Position numbers and translations under genes: made by a program. Below, one piece after another: positions 19,529-32,297 of a stretch of DNA of 64,000 nt. Numbering within the stretch: the stretch's first letter is position 1; every line of letters starts with the position of its first letter. The notes beneath the pieces were generated by a model that was not told the DNA's origin, ran no database searches, and saw nothing but the letters and a program-made list of their open reading frames with translations. The DNA comes from Basidiobolus meristosporus CBS 931.73. Taxonomy: Eukaryota; Basidiobolomycota; Basidiobolomycetes; Basidiobolales; Basidiobolaceae. The stretch is taken from assembly GCA_002104905.1 (NCBI GenBank), contig MCFE01000390.1, positions 18,834-82,833 on the forward strand, given 5' to 3'.

Positions 19529-22500
19529 CTCCCACTCAGCTAAATGCTCATATTGACTAGTCCTAATTTTGACCTAAAATATTCAGACTTGTTTCCAGCT
19601 AATGGTTTGGTAAATATGTTTGCTCTCATTTCATCTGAGAGAGAGTAAACTAAGTTAATCAAGGTATTCTCTATAGCTTCACATATGAAATGATGTCTAA
19701 TATCCATGTGCTTAGTTCTTGCATGAAAAGCTGAATTTCTACCTTATTGTATACATCCTTGAATACCTTGAAATAAAGTGATAGATGTTTCTTGCCATAG
19801 GCCTAAATCTGCCAGAAGCTTCCTTAGTCACACTGCTTTTTCTGTAGCTTCACAGGCTGCCATATACTCTGCCTCTGTGGTAGAGAGTGCTGCAGTTGGT
19901 TGCATTCTTGAATTCCATGAAAATGCCCCTTGACAGAAAAGAAATGTGCAACCTGTGGTGGATCTTCTTTCTTCTAGAACTTGTCCCTAAACAACATCAG
20001 AATACCTTGCAATATCCTGCTCTGAGTCCTTATAGGCATATCTTAAGCAGATATCAGCAGCTCCTTTGATGTCTCAAAAAATCCACTTAACTGCTGCTAT
20101 ATTATCAGATCCATAGTTCTGATTATATTGGCTGACAACTCCCACCAAATATGAGATATCTGGATGTGTGCCAAGTATGATATATATCTGACCACCAGCC
20201 ATAGATTGATAAGGAAAGTCAGGGCTTTCAGGCAGCACCAAGCTCTCTTGATTTGGCTAAGTTATAACTAAGTCAAGGCTTGTCTCCATTGAGGTATCTG
20301 CTGGTTTGCAGTCTTCCATTTAGTACTTCTTTAGTATATCTTGAGTATGCTTGGATTGGCTTAAGTTGATTGTCTGGGTATTTCTGTCTACAGAGAACTT
20401 AATCCCTAAGCAGTAACTGAGTTTTCCTAGATTGGACATCTTGAACTCTTTAGATAAGCTGGATTTAGTCTCTTCCAATGTTGCTAGGTTATTTGCGGCT
20501 ATAATATGATCATCCTCATATAGAGCTAATAGAGCTAGATATGTTCTATCAGCATATTGTATATGCTATTATCAGCATTACTCCTTCTGAAACTCAAAGA
20601 TTCCAAAGAAGCTATCTTGCAATTTCAAGCTTTTGGTGATTATTTGAGACCATATAGAGATTTTTTAAGCTTGCAGACCAAATGAGGGATATCTCAGTCA
20701 AAAAAATCCATCAGGCTGGTTCATATACATGTCTTTAGTAAGTTCTTCATTCAAAAGTGCAGCTTTTACATCCATTTGATGAATAAAAACTTATGTTTAG
20801 CTGCAATAGCCTACATCAATCAGATGGAACTATATTTGACTACTGGTACAAAGGTCCTAGTATAGTCAAGCCCTTTTGTTTGAGAGTATCCTTTGGCCAC
20901 AAGTCTTGCTTGGTATCTTTCAATTGAACCATCAGCCTTGTATTTTTTCAAAAAAACTCATTTGCATCCAGTTGATTTTTGGTTGACTGGAACTTGACCA
21001 AGTCCCAAGTTTGATCTTCCATCAAGGCCTTATATTCCTCAGTCATTGCAGATCTCCAAGACTTTATTTGAGGGCTATTTAGGGCCTCTTTTACAGTCTG
21101 GAGCTCATCAATATGAACTGAATAGGCAAAGGCTAAGTTTGTACCCTCATTGATGTAGTAATTTGGGATATTTCTTCTCTGGTTGGACCTCAGGACATTT
21201 GATACTGGAATGATCACTTCTAGGGTACTCCTGAGTCCCAGTTCAGGCTGAGCCACATCTCTAGAGTCCTCTGAGGTGAAAAAGTCTTCATTGTGTTGCT
21301 CTGATTCAATCCTGACTATTGGTGGACTTGAGATCAGATTTTTTGCATCATCTGATGTCATTTTTTGTGAAATTTTGAGTTTTATCAAACAACACATCCC
21401 TGGACTTGATTGGCCTCTTTACTTTGGCATTGTAGAGTCTGTTTGTCTTACTGTTGTTGTGTTAACCCAAAAATATGCATTCTACACTTTGTGGCTTAAA
21501 TTTTTACTGATTTCTAGGCAGTTTCTTCGCATATGCTGTACACCCAAATATTCTTAGATGTTCTGCACTTAGTTGTTATCCATACTATGCTTCAAATGGT
21601 GTAGAATCTTGAAGTATTGTTTTAGGACTCCTCTTCTTAAGCTATACAGCTGTGGCAACTGATTCTGTCCAAAATCATAGGATAATGTTTGATCATGGAT
21701 CATAGGTCCAGCCATAGCATTTATTGATCTGTTTGCATGTTCTGCTACTTCTTTTTGCTGTGGGGAGTATAATACAGTAGTCTCTTGCTTTATCTTATGA
21801 GTTTTGCAGAAGTTGATCAAGAGTTTTGAGGTGTATTCTCCCCCAGCAACTGATCATATTTTCTTGTATTTTCACCAGTTTCTCTCTCCACCATTGCTTT
21901 AAACTCTCTGAGCTTTGACAGAGCATCTTCCTTTCTCTCCATGATGTAGTCCTATGGGTATCTTGTATAATTATCAATAAAAGTAATTAAATACTTCATC
22001 CCTTCTAAGGATATATTTTGCATAGATCAACACAGATCTGAGTGAATTAGATCTACTTTTTCTTAGTTTTGATTAAGCCAGAGCTCTTGAACAGCTGTCA
22101 GGCTTGTTTCCCATATAAGCAAGCTTCACAGTGTTTCAAACTAGATGGGGGAGCAATATTTACTCTGGAAACTAGCTGTTCTTTAATCATTTTGGCCAAA
22201 TAATCAAAATTAATGTGTCCAAATCTGATGTACCAGAGCATTGGTGTTTCTTCATTCAAGTTACATATACTGACTTCCTGATACAATGGAATATAAGCTA
22301 CCTTATACAGATTCCAATCTCCAATACCCAAAGTAATATAAGCACCACTTGGATCAGTGATCCAGCATCCTCAATTGTTAAAGCTGAAACCAAGTTTTTC
22401 TGCTGTGGGCTTGCTTACAGATAATGGGTTCTTGGCCATTTCTGGTATGTAGAGTACTTCTTTAAAGGTTGATATATGCCTTCTTTTACTGCTGCTGAGG

Positions 22501-23502
22501 TTTATTTGGATAGTCCCTTCTCCCACTACATCAAGTGTTCAATTGTCACCCATGAAACCATCTTAATTGGAATTTCTTGGTATTGGGTAAAACGTTCATT
22601 TTGGTGTGTAAAGAGTTGAGATGCTCCAGAGTCAATATACCATGTCAGAGAATCCTTGTTTGTGGTCATATTTAGTGCAGATGTGAGTAGTCTATCTTCA
22701 GTTGTTGCTGCACTTCCATATTCAGGCTTCTTTTGCTGATCATCTCTCATTTTGAGACACTGGTCTGATGTGTGTCCTTTCCTTTTGCAGTAGTTGCAAT
22801 ACAGGTTGCTGTTGCTTCCATAGGGTCTTGGGTACCTTGTTTGTTGATGATCATTGCTTTTTAAAGAAATTTCTTCTTTCTTCTTATTGGTGCTTGATTA
22901 TCTTAATTCTTTGTCCAGAAGCCTTTGGTATACATAATTTATGGACAAATGTTCAGTTCTGGACTTTAAGGCTGATGTAAGACTCTGAAACCTGTCTGTT
23001 AGGCTGTTCAGGATGGTAAATGTCACATCTGCATCAGTAGTTGGTATGCCCACATATTCCATTTCATCCAGCAGCAGAGTAACTCTGTTAATTGAATTTT
23101 TCATTTCTTCTCCTGGCTGCATCTTTGTAGTAAAGAAATTCTGTCTAGATACACTTCTTAGCAGCTAAACATGACTGGTAGGTGTCTTCTAATGTCTTAC
23201 AGGCATTCTTTGCTGTTTATGCTCTTGAGCATTGAATTAGCAATTTGTCTTTGACATTAAGGCATATGCAGTTAAAGGCACTTTGTTTTTTCTTCTGGTA
23301 CCTTAAAGATTCCTTTTCCAGGTTATTAGGAGTGTACCCTTCTCCCATCTCACTATCCCAAAGGCCTCTTTCATGTAGCAGCATATTCATCTTCACCTTC
23401 CACACTTGGAACTTAGATCCATACAACTTTTCAGCAGAGGGAAATATGCCAGTAATAGCAGTAGTAGACATTGCAGAGAGTGACAGCTTGGGGCTCATAG
23501 CC
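19529..23502 (-). pseudogene. Copia gag-pol, decayed
   Basis: A full-length but degenerate copy of the Copia polyprotein on the minus strand. Recognisable pieces, reading right to left: gag (SAEKLYGSKFQVWKVKMN, 23217-23546), protease ([13 protein letters not shown], near 22620), GAG-pre-integrase ([17 protein letters not shown], 22098-22331), integrase core fragments (21569-21977), the linker (20948-21397), then RT and RNase H traces down to 19529. Stops and shifts are scattered throughout. It lies between two LTRs and sits in Gypsy-A reverse transcriptase. Confidence 0.88.
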
Positions 23503-24064
23503 TGTTGTAAAAGTTTTGGGAATATTGCAAGTGAATGGGAGAACAAGTAGATTATGTGGTTTTCACTTAATAAAATATTGAATGTGAAGGTAGTATTTAT
23601 ACTTTACATGGTCTTGGCATAACATACACATAAGACTTGTTCCATTGTGCCATTGATCATAGTGCCAGAAAGTGCTGTATATTTTGCTATTGATTTGATA
23701 TTTTAGGGTCATATGCATGTCAATTTTGATCCCAAATTGGCACTGTATGGCACTATCTGGCACTCTGTGGCATGATCAGGCAACATCTGGCATGCTATGG
23801 CACTATTGGGCACTATGATCAGCTGGAATGATGGAACAAGTCTATAGAATAGGTTAATAAAGGTCCCAAGAACATGTATGGAAAGTTTGGGACTGCTTGG
23901 ACAACTTTGAGAATTTTCATGTTCTGGGTATCTGGTATTTTGGTAAAAATATTCCAAGTAAATCCCAACATGGAATTTGGTCAATATTCCCTAGGATTTA
24001 AAGGTCATGATCTAAGTGACCAAGTTAGGTGAATATTAAGGTGGAACTACAAATTTCTACAACA
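23503..24064 (-). repeat. Copia 5' LTR carrying a MITE
   Basis: The LTR runs from TGTTGTAAAAG to TTCTACAACA, with a 211-bp MITE plus a 3-bp duplication inserted. The PBS-like GGCTATGAGCCCC follows on the minus strand at the inner edge. Confidence 0.85.
23633..23843 (+). mobile_element. PIF/Harbinger-type MITE, 211 bp
   Basis: The ends are AGACTTGTTCC and GGAACAAGTCT, with ATA duplicated on each side (23630-23632 and 23844-23846). The empty site is seen in the Copia LTRs near 32410 and 36752. It is an inverted near-copy of the MITE at 8916-9127. Confidence 0.88.
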
Positions 24065-24720
24065 TGCTTCAGGGGCAATGATAGGGCCAAAACCCATGAC
24101 TAAGTACTTGTTGTATCCATATCTGATCCTGAATGCTTTATTAGGGATATCTTCTGGCTTCACCCTTATTTGGCTGGCTCCTCACATGAGGTCAATCTTG
24201 CTGAATATAGTGACTTCATTGAGTTAGTCCAAAGCTCATTAATTGAAGGTATGGGGTACTTATTCCTCATCATCACTGAGTTGAGGGTTCTGTAGTCAGT
24301 GCACATCCTAAGTGCTCCATCCTTCCTTTTGACAAAATTTTCTGGTGCTCCCCAAGGTGCCTTGCTGGGTCTGATGTATCCTTGCTCTAATAACTGATCT
24401 ATTTGTCTCTTCATTGCTTCCAACTCCAATGGACTCATTCTGTAAGGTGTCTTACTCACTGGAGGGCTATCTCCTGTGTCATTTGCATAACACATATCTT
24501 TGACTGGTGGCAGGCTTACAAGTTCATCTGGTAACATGTATGAATATTGGATCAAAAGAGTGTGAGCCTTCTTGGGTGCTGCAGTAGAGAAATCCTCCTT
24601 TAATACTGCCCTAAAGAACTTTTGGGTACCTTTTCTAAGTGCTCTACAGAATTGTGTTTTGCTACACTGATTTGTTTTACACATACTGGAATTGACCAAG
24701 CTGAAATCCAGGCTTACCCA
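24065..24720 (-). pseudogene. Gypsy-A protease-RT linker and RT start
   Basis: Minus-strand coding trace of 177 residues: the linker with TPYRMSPLELEAMKRQIDQL, then the RT amino end SKAPWGAPENFVKRKDGALR and MCTDYRTLNSVMMRNKYPIP. It is continuous with the RT block at 18643-19181 once the Copia insertion is ignored. The junction shows TGTTG on the far side and a mutated TGCTT here, a likely old 5-bp duplication. Confidence 0.85.
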
Positions 24721-25025
24721 CTACTACCTTGGGTGTTCCACATATAGCTCAAATCAAAAAAAAACTATGGCCTCCTGCTTACTAACCTCTACAAATATGC
24801 ACACCTGCTGCAATTGATATACTTCTATCACCTCAACTTAACAGCTTTTTAGTGTGATACTTGCAAAGTTGCCATATACCTTGTACTGCTGGTAACATAT
24901 ACATCTTCCAAATATATGCTTGGTTGTTGCCACTTCTGCCATGAATACCTCCTAATATCAGCAAAGAACCTTTTTGTATTTAACCAATATATTCCTTTTC
25001 CCTGCTGGTTTCCAGTCCCCTGCAA
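24720..25025 (-). repeat. Unclassified repeat shared with 6390-7030 and 26860-27200
   Basis: This segment resembles 6450-6850 (same AAATCAAAAAAAACTATGGC block) and the middle of 26860-27200. On the minus strand it gives the trace AICGTPKVVVGK. No intact frame is left. Confidence 0.45.
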
Positions 25026-25269
25026 TGCATCAGCACTGAGTATATCAAGGAGAAAGCTTAGTTCATTACAAGAAGCAATCAGACAATGTAGCAGTGAAAG
25101 ACCTGCCAGTGATAAGGGAAAAGGTAAAGGGAGAAATTTCTACCCAACCCTGAGTCAGGGAGGCATGCCAAAAAAACCCTAGTTCTTGACAATTAACACT
25201 GCAAGCCCAGAACAGACTAAATCCCATCATAGCCAAGAAGAGTTACCCACAAGAAAACAGCTGCTTTCA

Positions 25270-25610
25270 TAAGAGTTGGAAGCGCAACCAGTTGAGCTTC
25301 ACTACAGTAAGGTAGATGAGTGTGCAGAAAAAGGCAATTTGTCTACCACAGCCTCCACATCCTCCATTGTTGACAGAGTGGGGATCCCGATGGTGAGCAA
25401 AGCATCAGTGTTTAGGGGTAAGAGGATGGTTATGATAGCCTCAATGAAATATTGGAGCAATACACTATGAAAAATAATTTGGTCCCATGGGTGGATATGA
25501 TCTGAATCAGCCATCAAGATTCCACAATGAGGCTATCATAAATACAGTAGCCTAGAACTATTGACCCTGTTTACAATTTTACAATAGAATTGTGATAGCG
25601 TTTTGCTGAT
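25270..25610. repeat. Diverged duplicate, copy 1
   Basis: It aligns with 26200-26600 over most of its length (blocks AATTTGGTCCCATGGGTGG and GATCTGAATCAGCCATCAAG are shared). On the minus strand it encodes a hydrophobic peptide with a likely membrane segment (ADSDHIHPWDQIIF, then an Ile/Leu-rich stretch). Origin is unknown. Confidence 0.55.
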
Positions 25611-25804
25611 TTGACTTATTTCAATAGAGGTACTTGTTGAGTGTGGGGTTGGGCTCAATGTTAGTGTATGATATAGGGACTTGTGTAGGTCAATACCATG
25701 AGCAATTGAGGTACAACTAAAGTTTTGACAGAAATAAATCAATCTGTATGCATGAAAAGTAAGAGAAATGGTTGTATCAGGCTGCTGTTTATTGCTGGTA
25801 CCAA

Positions 25805-26172
25805 TGTTACAAGTCTTGATATAATAGTTATAGTGGAATAGGGAGCTTAGATAGAATTGTATTCACTAAAACTTGAACTGATTTTTATCAAGGTACCAGC
25901 AGCTCCTTGTATATATTTTGCCAGATCAACTGCAGACTAATTGCATTTCCCAATGTTGGTGGTGGTGGATGACTCATTTGATTGCATCATCATCACCCAA
26001 TTAAGTCCTGCTTAATATATCTGCTTCTGTCTGATAAGGATCTACTGATTTATCTGCTGGCTTATACTACTGATTTGATAGATAACACTGATATGCTGAT
26101 AGGCTAAACATAAAGCTAATTGATTGGACTAAAGCTGATGTAAGTTAAACTTTCAAGCAGTTGACCATAACA
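25805..26172 (-). repeat. Gypsy-A LTR, intact, 368 bp
   Basis: It runs from TGTTACAAGTC to CCATAACA. The plus strand to its left begins with the reverse of the TTGGTACCAGC primer site, so this was a 5' LTR of a minus-strand element whose body is no longer recognisable. It serves as the empty-site reference for the Harbinger insertion. Confidence 0.82.
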
Positions 26173-26199
26173 AGCTCACTGCTGAATCCTGATGGCTGA

Positions 26200-26600
26200 T
26201 CCAGATTGGGTCCATTGGTGGATTCCAATAATGTTTCAGAGGGCAGAGCTTATAGCACAGCTAGCTGAAAAATATTCCAGTAAGCAAAATGGGCTTACCA
26301 AAAAAAGCACTTCCTCTACTGCAGCCTACATGTTCTCAATCTCAGACAGAGTGGAGATCCCAATGGTGAGAAAAGCAATAATGTTGAGGAGTATGAGGAT
26401 GGTGATGATAGCCTCAACAAAATGTTGGAGCAATACACTACAAAAAATAATTTGGTCCCATGGGTGGATATGATCTGAATCAGCCATCAAGATCCCACAA
26501 TGAGGCTATCATTAATATAACAGCTTAGTACTATTGACTCTGTTTGCAATTTTACAATAGAATTGTGATAGTGTTTTGCTGATATGGCTGCTGAATTGGT
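26200..26600. repeat. Diverged duplicate, copy 2
   Basis: The partner of 25270-25610, lying on the other side of the Gypsy-A LTR. It has the same minus-strand hydrophobic peptide trace and the same conserved tail. Confidence 0.55.
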
Positions 26601-26639
26601 CAGCATACTTGATGGTGTTTTGGTGGTCCTTTGGTGGGA

Positions 26640-27780
26640 TTTGAGTGGTATTTAACAGTCTTGTTGCAGTCTACACTTATTTGAGCAGACTCAACTAGCT
26701 AGTACATGCAAATGCCATATATGAAAGAAAAACTTGCCAGTATGGCCTTGATGCAGACTTATGCTGGCATTGTTGTGGCAGTATTGCAGCCTACAGCTAG
26801 TCCTGTATAGTGTTATTGTACCAATCTCCCATATGGTATTTACTTTTTGCACCTTGCCTTGCACCATTGATATATTCAATTGTAGATTCACCTCAAAATA
26901 TTTGTTTACCTGCCACTGGTGTGGGAGATCCATAAATAGCTTGCACAACAATCTGCTATGGCCTCCTCCTAAGTAGTCTCTGCACCTGTGTACACATGCT
27001 GCAATATACACACTTTGTCACATCAGCTTTATGGCTTTTCAGTGTGATACCTGCCAGGTAGCTATATTCTGTGTATTGCTGGTAACATATAAATAGGCCA
27101 AATACATGCCTGGTTGATACCACTTATGCCTTAAATACCAGTTGAATAAGTGCAAAATACCTTTTAATACGCAGCCAATATAATACTCCTCCCTGCTGGA
27201 ATCTCTTGCCCCTTGTAGATACACTCAGGTTCTTATTGCATGAACTCCTAAGGAGTGATATGAGAGTTGGCTTGCACCCAGGAGAAACTTGGCATACTTT
27301 GGTGAAGTTGTCCTAATACATTAGTTATTTGTCACACCTAACCTGGAATTTGCATTACTTAATTGATTACCCATGCATAGGGGTTGCTTAGCTACTTAAT
27401 GCCAAAGGGATAGGTATCTTCCTGTGCACATCTGTCCTCAGCATTTTTGTACTCTGCCTGGCTATCCTGTATAAGCCCACTCATCACATCTGTGATGGAG
27501 TTGAAGGCAATATTTTTGATGAAATTTGGATATGGAAGTACCTACAGCTTGACTTGTATTCCTATCTCCCCACACATCAACCCCATAGGAAGCTTCCAAC
27601 AGGTGAGGCATGGCCCAAAATTCTCCATACACCAGTTCAGATGGAGTAGAGAATTGATGCAGTAGCAGCAGAGAGCTACAAATTCAGCTTTATGCCTGTA
27701 GTATAAAGACTCAACTCCCATGATAAATTCCAAGTGTAAAAGCTGTAGTTGCACCAAATTGGCATTGGTGATTTTTGTCT
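26640..27780 (-). pseudogene. Decayed transposase-like gene, possibly CACTA (DUF4218 region)
   Basis: The minus-strand translation gives LLHLEFIMGVESLYYRHKAE and then NSLLHLNWCMENFGPCLTCW followed by KLPMGLMCGEIGIQVKL (27542-27757). This resembles the conserved block of fungal CACTA-type proteins in which a leucine-rich helix precedes a Trp, Met-Glu-Arg and Cys-Gly motif (DUF4218). Downstream traces (26691-27011) include the AIYGSPTPVAGKQ peptide shared with the repeats at 6390 and 24720. Stops are frequent. The family assignment comes from memory of the motif and could be wrong; a KDZ-type transposase is an alternative. Confidence 0.4.
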
Positions 27781-27789
27781 AAATAGATT

Positions 27790-28157
27790 TGCCTACAATA
27801 TGTAAATATGACTCCCAATGCTTCCAATGCATTCTGTGTAAAAGTTGCTTTAGAAGGCCACTAGAGTAAAGACATACCCAGTTCATCTGGTCCTTGCCTT
27901 TGTATTATTATATGTGAGTATTAGTAGTGATAGGAGCTCTTGAGAAATACCCTGCAATATCTAGCCAGCCCTTTCAAACTTTCTGGTATATCAAAGGGCT
28001 CATTTAGCATGAAGTACAGCATATACAACTTCATCAATAGTATGGGGACATTTCTGAGTTCCCTCAATCATACATATATCTAGTTTTCAATTATTTCCAT
28101 ATTGTGGATGATGGCTCATTTGTTACTAGCTTTAATGCAACTGCATGCTGACCTCTG
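27790..28157. other. Intergenic, no feature seen
   Basis: AT-rich sequence between the transposase-like remnant and a Copia LTR. No frame, repeat or known element was recognised. Confidence 0.5.
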
Positions 28158-28509
28158 TGCTGTAAGTGTCTTGGAGATATTAGCGGTAATTTGGAGAACA
28201 AGTAGACTATGTGGTTTTCACTCAATGATATATGTTGAATGTAAAAGTGGTATTGATACCTTTACATGGTCCTAGCAAATCAAGTATAAAGAATAGAATC
28301 AGGATGGTCCTATGAACATATGCACAAGATGTGGGACTACTTGGACAGCTTTGAGAATTTTCATGTCATGGGTAAAAGATATTTTGGTAAGAATATTGCA
28401 AGTAAATCCCAAGAAGGAATTTGGTGAGTATACTCATAAATATGAAGGTAATGATCTAAGTGACTAAGTTGGGGGAATATTTAGGTGAAGTTACAAATTT
28501 TTTACAACA
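28158..28509 (-). repeat. Copia LTR (3' LTR of a minus-strand copy)
   Basis: It runs from TGCTGTAAGTGTC to TTTTACAACA, about 352 bp, diverged from the intact element's LTR. Confidence 0.8.
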
Positions 28510-30899
28510 CTCCTGGTCAACTGAGTGCTCATACTGACTAGTCCTGATCTTGGCCTGAGATATTCAAACTGGTCTCTAGCCAACAATTTGATAAACATGT
28601 ATACAATTGTTTCATCTGTAGAATAGTAAGCTAAGTTAGCCAGGTTGTGCTCTATAGCTTCATTTATGAAATCATGTCTAATATCTATGTGCTTAGTTCT
28701 AGCATGAAAAGTTGGATTTCTACCTAATTGTTTACATCCTTGATTTTCTTGAAATAAAGCAATAGGTGGCTTTTTGACATAAGCCTAAATCTTCAAAAGC
28801 ATCCTTAACCTCATGGCTTTCTTTGTAGTTTCACAGGCTGCTATATACTCTGCCTATGTAGCAGAAAGTGCTACAGAGGGTTGCTTTCTTGAATTCCATG
28901 AAATCACTCCTTTAAAGCAGAGAAAGGTGTATCCTGTGGTGGTTCTGCTGTGTTCTAAATTTTGTCCCCAACCAGCAGCAGAGTATCCAGCAAGATCTTG
29001 CTTTGAGTTATTATAAATGTACCTTAAGCAGATATCAGTGGCTTCTTTTAGGTATCTAGATATTTGCCTAACTGCCGCAATATGATCAGATCCATAGATC
29101 TGATTTTGCTGGCTGACAACTCCCTCCAAAAACAAGATATCTGGATGTGTTCTAAGCATAATACACATCAGATTGCCAACCATATATTGATGAGGAAAGT
29201 TGGGTTTTTCAGAGGGCACCAAGTTGTCTTGACTTGGTTGAGTTTTGGCCAATATAAGGTTTGTCTCCATTGGGGTACTAGTGGTTTACAGTCTTCCATT
29301 TGATAACTCTTTTGTACATCTTGCATATACCTGGATTGGCTTAGAGTAATAGTCTGTGTACTTCTGTCTATGGAGAACTTTATCCCTAAGTAGTAACAGA
29401 ACTCCCCAGCTCAGACATGTTGAACTCTCTAGATAGGCTGAATTTGGTCACTTCCAATGTTTCTAGGTTATTGATGGCTACAATAACATCTTCCATATAT
29501 AGTGTTAATAGAACTGGACTTGCTCTATCAGGCTTATAGTATATACTTTAGGTAGCATTAATTGTTTTGAAACTCAAAGATTCTAAATAAGAGTGTATTT
29601 TGAAATCCCAGGCTTTTAGTGATTGATTTAGTCCTTATAGAGAATTTTATGCTTGCATACAAAATGGGGGTATCTTGGTCAGAAAACACATTAGGCTGGA
29701 CCATATACATGTTCTCATCAAGTTTCTCATTCAAAACTGCAGTACTTGCATTAATTTGATGTTTAATAAACTTATATTTGATTGCAATTGCCAAAATTAA
29801 TTCAATGGAATTAAGCTTGGCTACCAGTGCAAAGTTCTGAGGGTAGTCAGGTCCTTTTGTCTGATAGCATCCATTGGCCACAAGTCTTGCTTTGTATCTT
29901 TTGGATGTGCCATAAGCCTTGTATTTTGTTTCAAAGTCACATCTGTATCCAATTGATTTTAGTTGATTGGTAATTTGACTTAGTCTTAAGTTCAATTTTC
30001 CATTGGGGCCTGATATTCCTCAGTCATTAAGACCTCTAAAACTTTGTGCAAGGGCCATTTAGGGCCTGTTTTACAGTCTAGGGCTCAGCATTACATACTG
30101 AATAGGCATAGGCTAAGCTTGTACTCTCATTGATATAATTGCTTGGGCTATTTCTTGGCTGGTAGGATCTGCTGGCATTTGATTCTGGAGTTATCACTTC
30201 TGAGATATTCCTGGGCACTGATTCAGGCTGACCCATAGTTTTAGGGACCTCTTCAGTGAGAATACTGTCACTATTATGCTCTGATTTAATCATGACAACT
30301 GGTAGACTTGATATCAGATAATTGTAACCATCTGGTGTCATTTTTGGTAAAAATTTGAACTTTCATCTTACAACAGATTGCTAGACTTGATCAGCTTCTT
30401 TGCCTTGGTATTGCAGAGTCTGTATGCCTCACTCTGATTGCACTAGCCAAAATATTCATTTCACTCTTCCTAGCTCAAATTTTGACTGATTTCTGAGCAG
30501 TTTCTTGGCATATGCTCTACACCAATGTATTCTTAGCATTTCTGCACTTGGTCTGTATCTATACAGTGCTTCAAATGGAGTAGGATCACAAAGTTTTCTT
30601 TGAGACTCTTACTTTTGAGGTAAACAGCTGCACCAACTGTTTCTGCCCAACAGTTACAAGATAATCTTCGATAATGGATCATAGATCATGCCATATCATT
30701 TATTGATATGTTTGCATGGTCTGCTACTCCATTTTGCAGTAGGGAGCCTATCTTCAGTTGGTGCAGCATATCAATATTCAGGCTTTTGCTGCTTATTATC
30801 TCACTTTTTGAGGCACTGCTCTGATGTGTGTCCCTTCCTTTTGCAGTAGTTGCGAAACAGGTTGCTGTTGCCTTTGTAAGGTCTTGGGTACCTCCTTTG
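28510..30899 (-). pseudogene. Copia gag-pol, decayed and internally deleted
   Basis: A minus-strand remnant with RNase H (SNLRK-type region, 28510-29000), RT (29000-29995, including DLMC and a broken YVDD area), the linker (30078-30341), integrase scraps (30341-30740) and a zinc-knuckle trace (about 30780-30900). Most of gag, protease and the integrase amino end are missing. It ends against an oppositely oriented LTR fragment at 30900. Confidence 0.8.
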
Positions 30900-31062
30900 T
30901 GTTGTAAAATTCATAATTCCACCTGAATACTCACATAACTTAGTCACTTAGATCATTACCTTCAAATCCTAGAGAATACTGACCAAATTCCTTGTTGAGA
31001 TTTACTTAGAATATTCTCACCAAAATACCAGGTACCCAGAACATAAAAATTCTCAAAGTTGT
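30900..31062 (+). repeat. Copia LTR fragment, plus orientation
   Basis: It starts TGTTGTAAAATTC and matches the first 160 bases or so of the LTR. At 31063 it jumps directly into the Copia linker/RT region, so LTR and coding sequence are joined by a deletion. Confidence 0.75.
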
Positions 31063-32297
31063 AACCCAAGTTATTGTATCATTGAGGGTACCAACTTAGC
31101 CTATGCCTATTCAGTCCACATTGATGAGCCCCACACTGCAAAAGAGGCCCTAAATAGCCTTCAGACAAGGTTTTGGAGATCTGCAATGACTGAGGAATTC
31201 AGGCCTTGATGGAAAATCAAACTTGGGACTTGGTCAATTACCAATCAACCAAAAATCTATTGGATGCAGATGGCTCTTTAAGACAAAATTCAAGGCTGAT
31301 GGTACAATTGAAAGATACAGAGCAAGACTTGTGGCCAAAGGACACTCTCAAACACAAGGACTTGACTATACTGGGATCTTTGCACCAGTAGCTAGGTTTA
31401 ATTCCATCAGATTAATATTGGCTATTACAGTCAAATACAAGCTTTTTATACATCAAATGGATGTAAAAACTGCATTTTTGATTGGAGAACTTGATGAGGA
31501 TGTGTATATGAACCAGCCTGATGGGTTTGTTGACCAAGAAAACCCCATTTGGCTTGCAAGCTTAAAAAATCTCTATATGGTCTTAAACAATCACCAAGAG
31601 CCTGAATTGCAGGATACATTCTTATTTATAATCTTTGAGTTTCAAAAGGAGTAATGCTGACTATAGTATATACTATAAGCCAGATAGATCAAACCCAGTT
31701 CTATTAGCTCTATATGTGGATGATCTTATTACAGCTGCCAATAACCAAGAAACATTGGAAGAGACCAAATCCAACCTGTCTAAGGAGTTCAAGATGTCCA
31801 ATCTAGGAGAACTCAGTTACTACTTAGAGATTAAGTTCTCCATAGACAAAAGTACCCAGACTATCACCCTATGCCAGTCAAAGTATATTGAAGATATACT
31901 AAAGAAGTACCAAATAGAAGACTGTATACTGGCAGCTACCCCAATGGAGACAGACCTTAACTTGGTCAAAACTGAACCAAATCAAGAGAGCTTGGTTCCA
32001 TCTGAAAGCCCTGACTTTTCCTATCAATCTATGGTCAGCAGGCTGATGTATAGCATGCTTGAAACATGCTGAGATATCTCATTCAGTGGGAGTTGTTAGC
32101 TGACATTATCAGAACTATGGATCCAATCATATTGCAGCAGTTAAGCGGATTTTTAGCTACCTAAAAGGAACTGCTGATCTCTACTTAAGATACACTTATA
32201 CAGATTCAGAACAGGATTTTGTGGGATACTCTGATGCTGATTGGGGACAGAATTTGGAAGACAGAAGATCCACAACAGGATACACTGTTCTTGTTGT
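31063..32297 (+). pseudogene. Copia RT and RNase H fragment
   Basis: Plus-strand Copia coding trace: the linker ([17 protein letters not shown]), RT (YRARLVAKGHSQTQGLDY and [17 protein letters not shown], 31223-31654), the YVDDLITAANN catalytic block (31635-32072) and the start of RNase H (about 32150-32290). Single frame changes occur near 31640 and 32070. It stops where the LTR of the intact Copia starts, in the middle of RNase H. Confidence 0.88.
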
